Source of the DNA: Calycina herbarum
Taxonomy: Eukaryota > Ascomycota > Leotiomycetes > Helotiales > Pezizellaceae
Assembly (NCBI GenBank): GCA_001414485.1
Contig: LLEY01000012.1
Location: forward strand, 1-64,000
Length of the DNA: 64,000 nt
Direction: 5' to 3'
In this document: positions 56,773-64,000 of the stretch, in pieces
How the letters are laid out: each line of letters starts with the position of its first letter
Numbering within the stretch: the stretch's first letter is position 1
Made by a program: the position numbers and the translations under genes
Notes under the pieces: model-generated
Told to the model about the DNA's origin: nothing
The model's database searches: none
What the model saw: only the letters and a program-made list of their open reading frames with translations

Positions 56773-58230
56773 ATGGATTTCGCGTCGATGCAGTACCTCA
56801 AAAATCACAAAGTCGACAGTCTAGATGGTCTGTTCCATTTACTCCAAGCTCCAGATAGCCCATTCCCATACCCATACGGACTTATCGCTGCTTCTGGGGT
56901 GACTGTAGGCGACGAAAGAATCCAAACAAGTGTCATAAACCATCCAAAATGTGCGATCTGCAACGAGGATGCACCCATCAAATACACACGCTGCAATTCC
57001 ACCACCTATTGCACTTCCAAGTGTCTCGAGATGGACAAAGTCAACCACGACACCTTGTGTCAGGCCTTCAGTGATTTCACCACACAAAATCCGCGACCTG
57101 CCAACCATGGGCTCATATGCTACAAACTCGGGGCGATCTTACTAGAAGATTCACCGAGCGTCAAATTTGTATGGCTCAAGTGTGAATTGAAGATAAAGAA
57201 GAAGAATGGAAAAAATGTCGCTACTCATCACCTCGACCCGAGATATGCTCTCACACCACCACCGCCAAACTCAATAAGTGGCTTCACGCCCATGGATTTG
57301 CTGACCCTCTTTCAGGACGAGAAGAGAGGAATCCAATATGACCATACAACTTCACTCTGGTGGAGAGACGAATTCATGCTTGACGGGTCGAAACAAAATA
57401 AGTATGTCGACAATCTCCTTCAAGGAAAGAGAAAGCGATGTTGGACAGGCCCATTGCTGGTCACAAGTGGACTTGCGACCAAGGTTTCACTACATCAGTT
57501 TTCGTTAGATGTTACGCCACTCGATGTCCATCGCGCTGGCCAGTATGCAATGAACAACCGTCGAATTGCAGCTGCGTACGAGGATGAAGAAATGGAGACT
57601 CGAAAGGAACCCCTTGAGAATATTCGATGGGTAGCATGCTTGGAAAACTACACTTCGGGAAAGCTTACCTTCACTGCGGAAAATAATGATAAGAAGGACT
57701 TTACTTGGGATTCAGACGATGTCTCCACACTCACTAAATATTTAGGGTTTGCCGCATCTGTACACAAGGTTCAAACTACGATTGGATCGAGAATGTATGA
57801 GAGAAAATTGAAGATTGGAGTCAACCCGTACAGAACCCAATTTCTTCCTCTATTGCTTGCAGCAGTCAACCCGGAACCCGGGGAATGTTGGACCACCCCA
57901 GAAGATCCCGAATGGTCGAAACCTGCACTTGCTTTCATTGTTCGGAAAGACGGCAAGGAACTTACGCCACATCACCTCCAAGCATTTCATGCATACATCA
58001 ATGATATCGTATTACCGAAGATGCGGGGCACCACCGATACACCAGACAGAAGCGACGAGGAGGCAAACGAGTTGTTCGACACTCTTGGTGGACATGAAGC
58101 ACGCAAGGAAGTCATCAAACGATACCTCCAGCCAATCAAGTTCGCGGACTTCTTCAAGGACTTCAAAATGAGAAGAGTTGCAAGTGGAGATTTAGCCTGG
58201 GCGGAATCTAAGTCTCCATATGAGGTTTAG
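56773..58230 (+). CDS. MYND-type zinc finger protein, paralogue 3 (485 aa)
   Basis: Single coding exon starting at the ATG that follows a leader intron. It has an N-terminal extension of about 55 residues absent from the other two. The MYND finger follows (residues ~60-97): CAICNEDAPIKYTRC, YCTSKC, and H-x3-C. The common domain contains SVKFVWLKCELK, NKYVDNLLQGKRKRCWTGP, VNPEPGECW and EARKEVIKRYLQPIKF. No signal peptide or membrane helix. Of the three genes it is the longest intact copy, and it is bracketed by inverted copies B and C of the dispersed repeat. The common domain is unknown to me; such MYND families are often expanded in filamentous fungi. Confidence 0.9.
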   Translation: MDFASMQYLKNHKVDSLDGLFHLLQAPDSPFPYPYGLIAASGVTVGDERIQTSVINHPKCAICNEDAPIKYTRCNSTTYCTSKCLEMDKVNHDTLCQAFSDFTTQNPRPANHGLICYKLGAILLEDSPSVKFVWLKCELKIKKKNGKNVATHHLDPRYALTPPPPNSISGFTPMDLLTLFQDEKRGIQYDHTTSLWWRDEFMLDGSKQNKYVDNLLQGKRKRCWTGPLLVTSGLATKVSLHQFSLDVTPLDVHRAGQYAMNNRRIAAAYEDEEMETRKEPLENIRWVACLENYTSGKLTFTAENNDKKDFTWDSDDVSTLTKYLGFAASVHKVQTTIGSRMYERKLKIGVNPYRTQFLPLLLAAVNPEPGECWTTPEDPEWSKPALAFIVRKDGKELTPHHLQAFHAYINDIVLPKMRGTTDTPDRSDEEANELFDTLGGHEARKEVIKRYLQPIKFADFFKDFKMRRVASGDLAWAESKSPYEV

Positions 58231-58447
58231 AAAGTTCGAGGATTTCTGAGTTTTCTAAATCTAGGCAGTGTGGAAAATCTCGGGAGGATATTTGCCTTGA
58301 CGCTTTGAAGTTGGTGGATTTAGGTATTTTCAACTCAAACCTGGCCGAAAGGGCTTTGAGTTGAATCTTTTCACAATTAAAATGGACTGATAAAATCAGG
58401 AAGTCTAATTTTATTCTCCACGTGACTCGAGGAACTGGTATTTTATT

Positions 58448-58672
58448 CACTATTTGCGGAATTGACTAATCACGTTATTACTGTATGGTACTAAGTAGTA
58501 AGTCCAGTAAATTAAGCCTTTAAATTATATTGTCCGACAGTATTTAGAATAATTAAGTTAATTAGGTACAGTCTTGAGGGTTTTAAAAGTATAGAGTATT
58601 AAGTACTCATCCGAGTAACATGTATTTAACTTGAAAATCCTGAACCGTTTAGAAGACTTAAGTTATTCAAAT
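58448..58672 (-). repeat. AT-rich dispersed repeat, copy C (inverted)
   Basis: The reverse complement begins TTCTAAACGG, contains TTACTCGGATGAGTA, TACTCTATACTTTTA and TTTACTGGACTTA, and ends AGTGAATAAA, matching copies A, B and D in order. Confidence 0.7.
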
Positions 58673-58808
58673 AAACTGTGGAGGTTACTTATAGCGAATT
58701 TAGAGTATTTCTAGATAGAATTGGCCAATTATACTAAGGGAATTTCTTTTGAATTACATGCTCTTGAAGCAAATACTCATGACTCACAACCAGAACTGAT
58801 ACCAACAA

Positions 58809-59975
58809 CTAAGAAGGAACAGGTATCAAATCTGGAAACCCCTCATTATCACCTTCCAACAATTTACTTCTCTTTTTCCCTTTCAAAATCCAATCAAAAA
58901 AGTCTACCACAACAGTCCTTGTATCAATCAAAGCAACAGCGCCATCTATGGTGCCTACAGTAAGCGTCTCATTCCCCACAGGAACATGATCGATAGCCTT
59001 GAGCAAAAAAGACAAATCCCCATACGTACTATGCCGACTATTGTTCAGCGTAACATCATATTTAAACCCTCTCAAAAGCGGCCAAGTAACGTTCCAAGAT
59101 TGATCCGTGAGATGAGAATGTCCAGTAACACCATCAATGGTTGAACCCATAAACATAAACGGTTGATCTAGTCCGATGCCGGTTACAGGAGGAAAGAGAC
59201 TTCCATCCAGATTTATCCCTCCCGCAACACGATCATCTATGCTCATAAAATTTGCAAGTGAAGCACCTCCTGCTGAGTGACCAAATATTCCTACTTTCGT
59301 AATGTTCAGATGACAGGGTACGGTTGGGAGGAGTGCCTTGGCGGTTTTGGGGTCTTGTAGTTGATCTAAGAGGAATTTGAAATCGGCAACTCGAGTATCG
59401 ACTGCTCCTTGGTAATCTTCAATGGTCGTAAAATTCGTCTCGTCGACTCCATGGATAATCTGTCCAGAAGGCATGACTACAATGTCGGCGTCGTATGGAT
59501 GGTCTACCGTGATGACGATGTATCCGAATTTTGCAACAGACTGGGCGAGAACACTATACAGCAGTCGTGTTCTGAAGTATCCTGGGGAAAATATGATGAC
59601 TGGGTATTCTGGTTCTCCGTGAGCTCCGGAGCAGGTCTCGTAGAATTGACTTCTGAAGGCGTTGTAATCGAGCGTGCCTAGAATACCGCGATTGAAACCA
59701 GCGAAATACCCCTGCTCGAAATCGCTCACTGTTTTGGAGACATATTCGGTTTGGTAACCACCATAACAGGGTTTTACTCCAAGTGGGTAGAAGACCGAGA
59801 TTAAAATTGCTCGAGGATCGCTGTTGTTTCCCCAGATGTTCGTTCGAGTGTAATCGATGAGCTCGGCCGTGGCAGTTCCAAGTTGAATCTCAGGCCCAGG
59901 AGGAGTGAGCAGTAAAGCATTCGCGAAGGAGCCGCATAGATTGAATGCAAAAATGAGACTAGCGTGATTCTTCAT
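58809..59975 (-). CDS. Secreted PAF-acetylhydrolase-like alpha/beta hydrolase (388 aa)
   Basis: Serine esterase/lipase-type enzyme, probably extracellular. Single exon from the ATG at 59975. The N-terminus, MKNHASLIFAFNLCGSFANA, is a signal peptide. PVIIFSPGYFRTRLLYS provides the oxyanion-side strand and is followed by VITVDHPYDADIVVMPSG. The nucleophile elbow GHSAGG is near residue 233, with the acid likely in the NLDGSLFPP or following region, and a His (NNSRHSTYGDLSFL) near residue 320. Several N-x-S/T sites are present. Spacing and sequence style fit the plasma PAF-acetylhydrolase-like family of fungi. All parts of a catalytic triad appear present. The true substrate is unknown. Confidence 0.85.
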   Translation of the reverse strand: MKNHASLIFAFNLCGSFANALLLTPPGPEIQLGTATAELIDYTRTNIWGNNSDPRAILISVFYPLGVKPCYGGYQTEYVSKTVSDFEQGYFAGFNRGILGTLDYNAFRSQFYETCSGAHGEPEYPVIIFSPGYFRTRLLYSVLAQSVAKFGYIVITVDHPYDADIVVMPSGQIIHGVDETNFTTIEDYQGAVDTRVADFKFLLDQLQDPKTAKALLPTVPCHLNITKVGIFGHSAGGASLANFMSIDDRVAGGINLDGSLFPPVTGIGLDQPFMFMGSTIDGVTGHSHLTDQSWNVTWPLLRGFKYDVTLNNSRHSTYGDLSFLLKAIDHVPVGNETLTVGTIDGAVALIDTRTVVVDFFDWILKGKKRSKLLEGDNEGFPDLIPVPS

Positions 59976-61088
59976 CGTGAAAAAATTGACTAGATTGCCA
60001 AAGTTTGAGTATTAAAAATCGATATGGGAATGGGGGAATATATACTGAGGTAAATCAATGTCATCATTCCACCGCATTCATCACCAGTGGCATTCCTATC
60101 ACCTTCTCATTTAGTATATGCGTGCTTACCCCTCGCATTCACACGCAGAGGGGGCACGGTAAACTGTGCCTTTGAGATGCGCATTCCGAACAGGGGTTAC
60201 GATCTTAGCTTCGGCGAAGTTTTCCAGAACCAGGTTTCTTTTTGTGATCACTGGCTGTTCAAATATCACTCAAAGAAGCAAGAAACGAGAAACGGGTAGA
60301 TGGGTGTTGCGTACGATATAAAAATTGACTATCTCGGAATATGCGCCACGAAAGCTTTCTGCCTTCCACATCTGCTCCCGTGCTCAAGGAACGGCGATGA
60401 ATGAACACCGAGTACGCCATTGTACGACTCAAACATTAACCCAGACAGACATCCATCCCACTCACCGACCCTGAACTCTGGTAAAGTAGCCCGTCCTCTC
60501 GAACGAACGAAAAGTGCAGGTAAGGATTACTGGCACGCGGCAATAATTTCCGCAGAACTCTCTAGATGGCTGGCATAGATACAAGAGTTGCATAGTAAGA
60601 GATTACTGAGCCTCAACATTAGAATTCGAAATCAATTGTACATCTCCGTATGTATATATCAATTATGATCTGGCATTCCAACTCTGTAACTCACAACCCA
60701 CACTCTTTCCACTCATCGCCTTGCAGACTTGTGGTAGCTATGCAATAGTCGGTGGTGTCTCTTACTTAAAACGGTAAAGTAAGGAAAGGAGGAGAGCAGT
60801 TTCGGAGCTGAAGAGACTCGAGTAAACTATGATGAAATGAGAACTTCCTAGGAAAGGTGAACATGGAGCAAACTCTGGAAGATAACTTCTCCCGAACATT
60901 GGTGCCACTAAGCATTCCTTCCAACTTATACTCAAGCGCTGGTAAAAACCCGAGAACATGGTTAATATCTCAATCTCAATTGACTCGGTTGGGTGGCTCC
61001 CAAAGTTACCACATTGGTCTATGTATGCTAAAAGTGCAAAATACAACCAATGAGAATTTTGACCCCCTCCCAAAACCATAAAATCGGC
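59976..61088. other. Intergenic region
   Basis: Promoter of the esterase gene and 3' flank of the gelsolin-like gene. Open frames near 60087-60299 and 60762-61079 show no domain. There is a short hairpin GGCAC...GTGCC near 60156-60170. Confidence 0.5.
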
Positions 61089-62267
61089 TTAGACTTGAAT
61101 GGTCTTGAGGAATGCTGGGCTTTCATTTCCTTCTACGACCGACGCAATCGGGGCACTTTCAAATCCGGCTTGAAGCTGCCGGACATATGATTGTGCAACT
61201 TTGATCCACAAAGCCTTTTCCTGTTGACTAGCACCATGCCCTCTCCAAACCCAAATTGTGCGACCGGTATCGAAGATAAAAACATCTTTGCTGTCAAAAT
61301 CGGTTCCGTGGACTGGGTTTTGATCCTTGATGAGGTCAAATGAAAGGGTTCCAGAGGCATCGCTGAGGCGGAACAAACGCTGGGGACGAGCATTTGAACC
61401 TGCGTCGGTTCTGTGGGATAAAGGTCTGGAAGAGCGGAATTCAGTCTGGGAACTGTTTTCACCTCCCAACAAATTTACTACCAGCCTGGATCTCGATTCC
61501 TCCTGTGAGAGTACCTCCACGTCTATGTGTTTCGCGAGGGTCATATCGTGAACAACCTGGGCAGCTTTGGCCTTTTCCATCGGGCTGCACTTTTTGCCTT
61601 GCCATACCCATATCTTGTCTCCCTTGTCCAAAATGAATACGTCGTCCTCGTCGAGACTCTGCCAAGTTGGCTCCACTTCGTGAATTACAATTGATTGAGC
61701 ACGTCCAGCGGTTGGGTATTTGAATACTCGAAGAAGGGTGGTAATCTCTTTGGCTTCGGCATCTTCGACGTGTGTGAATCCAGAACGTACTCCCCCAGAG
61801 AGAATCTTGATTCGAGGAAAGAGGGCGAGGAAGTCGTCCGAGAGCTCTTGTTCGGTTTCCCTGTGTTGCGTAGCCACACCCTTCAGAAACTCGTCCAATT
61901 CAACCGTTTTATATGCTGCAGTGCCTGCCTCGTCCTGCGAGGTCTTGCTCCCCAGCCAGAAGAATATTTCATGTATAAGCTTCTCCTTCCCCTCCTTCTC
62001 GCCGACCTTGTAGGAATGCAACACGATGTAGCTGTCACCATCGTAAAACTCTCCCGCTTTTCTCTCGGGCCAGACGACCACCTCGAAGTTTTCAATCCGC
62101 CATATGTGAAGGCCAGCCTGCTTTCCTACTTTGCCATCGTTCCAGGCTGGCTCGGTTTGCGCGGACTTATATTTGACTTGATGGTCGATATCGGAGCCAA
62201 TCAATTCAACGTTGCTGTCTTTAATATCGTACTCCTTGAGGTGCGTTAATCCTTCGTGCGGTGGCAT
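61089..62267 (-). CDS. Gelsolin/severin-family actin-binding protein, three repeats (392 aa)
   Basis: Calcium-responsive actin filament severing or capping protein of the cytoplasm. Single exon; the start is the ATG at 62267. Three gelsolin repeats are visible. Repeat 1 (~residues 50-160) has HIWRIENFEVVVWPE, FYDGDSYIVL and FFWLGSKTSQDEAGTAAYK. Repeat 2 (~180-260) has VFKYPTAGR, SLDEDDVFILDKGDKIWVWQ and EKAKAAQVV. Repeat 3 (~295-390) has RLFRLSDASG, DFDSKDVFIFDTGRTIWVW and EKALWIKVAQSYV. The size and three-repeat plan match severin/fragmin rather than six-repeat gelsolin. Calcium-coordinating Asp/Glu positions in the GD.Y and EDDVFILD segments are kept. Confidence 0.93.
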   Translation of the reverse strand: MPPHEGLTHLKEYDIKDSNVELIGSDIDHQVKYKSAQTEPAWNDGKVGKQAGLHIWRIENFEVVVWPERKAGEFYDGDSYIVLHSYKVGEKEGKEKLIHEIFFWLGSKTSQDEAGTAAYKTVELDEFLKGVATQHRETEQELSDDFLALFPRIKILSGGVRSGFTHVEDAEAKEITTLLRVFKYPTAGRAQSIVIHEVEPTWQSLDEDDVFILDKGDKIWVWQGKKCSPMEKAKAAQVVHDMTLAKHIDVEVLSQEESRSRLVVNLLGGENSSQTEFRSSRPLSHRTDAGSNARPQRLFRLSDASGTLSFDLIKDQNPVHGTDFDSKDVFIFDTGRTIWVWRGHGASQQEKALWIKVAQSYVRQLQAGFESAPIASVVEGNESPAFLKTIQV

Positions 62268-63494
62268 CGTGTATGCTTTATTACTGTGTCGAGAAACAAT
62301 TGAATTGAAGTCAGATAGAATCTGTGGGGAGCTCTGAATTGAGGGGGCTGGCTGGCCGAGGAGGGTGCCAAGAAGCTAATTTTGACACCCCTTAACCTAG
62401 CTGATCCACCACCTCGACCTATTGAAACCTTTTTCATCGCGGTGGCCTCAAATCCCCAGTGGGATAGCATCTCATGGTGGTTTCAATTTATTCTCAAAAG
62501 AATTGCACTCGGTAGCGTCTCATTCCCAATTATTCTTTCCAGAGTCAAGTTTCCTGATGCGTTGTCGAATTTCGGATCCATGTCTTTCCAAACCCTTTGT
62601 CATTTGTTCTTTACCGAATCTATCTCCTACATTTACTTGAAGGGCTATTATCAAGACCATAGCCCTTCTGGGTGATGTAGGGAAAGACCTTCTAGGAGGG
62701 GCAGGATCGAAGGCGGGATACATATCCATCCAAATTCAAAACATGTTTCACGAAGACGCCTTTCTTTGGGTCTGGGCAGGCATTTTTAACTAGTCATTTA
62801 TGCTCTGCTCCCTCAATTGTTCGACCAAGACAAAGAATACCAAATAAATACATCCTAAAAGACTCGAATAATTGGGTTTATATTCTTCCATCTTCCAGAG
62901 TTAGAAGCTTTGAGACTGCAATCACGAATTCCTGTAATCCTGGTCGGTGACATTCATCACTTACAGACAGACTTAATTACTGGTGTTGAACTGGCTGATT
63001 TAATGGCATTAACCAATATAAACCCATATGCTCTCATTCTGCTTGTTTCTTACTTTCCAACAGCTGTGTTTTCTTTGGTTCTGCTCGTCCATAAATTGCC
63101 TCAATATTCTCAATCTCTGATAGCATTCGCCGATGGACCTTGTTTTCTGCCACCTTGCAACAGCTTGTCTCCTGGGTCAATCAATTATCCCCTTTTCGAA
63201 GTTCTTTACCAATCATCGCTTTCCTCAATTGATCGCGCGCAGTAATCATGTGTACCGGAATTTTATCGGCAAGTATTATAAACGTGGTTTGGTACTAGAA
63301 GGACACTGGTACAAAGTAAATGCTCTATGTGGTGATCTGCAGTTGCACGTGGGTAGGTCTCACCCTTTCATTTTCGATCACCGCCAAGAGTTTAGATATT
63401 TCTTTTCCGTGATTCTTACAGCGTATTACGTCTTATTCCTTCCTTGTTTAGTCTACTAAGGACGTTAGATAGCTGTAAGCCTAGAAAAGTGGGG
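62268..63494. other. Intergenic region, no confident gene
   Basis: Promoter of the gelsolin-like gene, then sequence with short open frames (62910-63245, 63133-63459) that show no domain, splice support or conserved motif that I can recognise. Confidence 0.45.
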
Positions 63495-63709
63495 TGTTAG
63501 GAAACACAAGAGCTAGTTAAGATCAAGATGACTTGAGTAAAATGATATTTTAATTAATAATCTATTAGTAATTAGCTTCTAAGGTAAGTAAAACAAGTAA
63601 TATTATACCTTAGAAGTCCAAAGATATAAATATTAATATCTATCTCCCTTACTTTAAGAGTACAAATAGCGTCACTTGTCTACTTTTCTCTCCGCGTGGG
63701 TTCCTAATA
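63495..63709. repeat. Possible LTR (215 bp)
   Basis: Starts TGTTAGGAA and ends TTCCTAATA, which are inverted termini if the last ACA has become ATA by C-to-T change. The interior is AT-rich. No matching 5-bp target duplication is visible (TGGGG against TCGCG). It may therefore be a 5' LTR whose element continues beyond the window, or a decayed solo LTR. Confidence 0.4.
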
Positions 63710-64000
63710 TCGCGGGGCACGATAACTCCGAGCCATAAAGGTTAAGGAGTTCAAAACCAACCCCTTCATTCTACTCACATAATCACGCACATAAAGAGGG
63801 TGGTTACGTTGGCTCGTACTCCTGCTAGTTCATAACACGGCTCGGCCCCAAAATTCAGCATAATCCGCGAATTAGAGTTGCTAATTTGGTCAATATAGAC
63901 TTTTATAAAGTGGGTTTACATATGATTTATATAATAGTGTCTAATCCGATGTGTCCACCCTCTTTATAATACTTTTAACCTCCCAAACAAAATGATAAGG
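63710..64000. other. AT-rich right edge
   Basis: No gene. It may be the start of a retroelement interior or decayed repeat running out of the window. Confidence 0.4.

Noticed and set aside
62910..63459. Overlapping open frames of about 110 codons
   Set aside because: No domain, no splice continuity and overlapping alternative frames; probably chance.

Overview
The window is nuclear DNA of a filamentous ascomycete (Pezizomycotina). The evidence is short 47-69 bp introns with GTANGT donors and CTAAC/CTGAC branch sites, fungal_trans, MYND and ADM-B-type genes, Fot1/pogo transposons and AT-rich repeats carrying C-to-T/G-to-A damage typical of RIP. The gene set looks like Leotiomycetes (Helotiales) to me, but that placement is inference. 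I saw no rRNA, confident tRNA or CRISPR array.

Layout. 0-0.6 kb: a decayed hAT relic ending at a pentanucleotide palindrome. 0.9-20.3 kb: ordinary genes: a small charged protein, mitochondrial GrpE/Mge1, an 818-aa orphan, a small protein with an unusually long first intron, a membrane ADAM metalloprotease, a doubtful secreted protein, a decayed minisatellite, a Cys/His zinc-binding protein and a 372-aa orphan. 20.7-23.7 kb: a pogo-type transposon (TE1) beside a frameshifted pseudogene. 24.7-28.1 kb: a C2H2 plus fungal_trans transcription factor. 28.1-32.1 kb: a 4-kb gene-free divergent promoter region. 32.1-32.75 kb: a SAP30-like gene. 33.2-42.7 kb: a nest in which a 7.56-kb Ty3/gypsy chromovirus (TSD GATGT) lies inside a second pogo-type transposon (TE2). 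43.0-44.7 kb: mitochondrial DnaJ (Mdj1). 46.0-48.3 kb: a probable wall or surface protein. 48.6-51.1 kb: an AT-rich block with a third pogo-type transposon (TE3) and a solo LTR inside a dispersed repeat. 51.7-58.2 kb: three tandem MYND-finger paralogues, the middle one broken by one stop. 58.8-62.3 kb: a secreted PAF-acetylhydrolase-like esterase and a three-repeat gelsolin/severin. 63.5-64 kb: a possible LTR at the right edge.

The least ordinary material is in the mobile elements. The gypsy element has a perfect 13-nt match between its primer-binding site and the LTR interior, consistent with Tf1/sushi-type self-priming. It also carries a spliced antisense gene encoding a six-cysteine Zn2Cys6-like protein. 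The three DNA transposons have unrelated terminal sequences built on one plan: ACGTG plus four bases, then two direct copies of a family-specific 17-bp unit.

Functional links between host genes are few. Mge1 and Mdj1 are the nucleotide exchange factor and J-protein of the same mitochondrial Hsp70 and lie about 39 kb apart. The MYND genes are a local duplication array flanked by copies of a dispersed repeat. Exon boundaries were placed by eye from splice signals and frame continuity.
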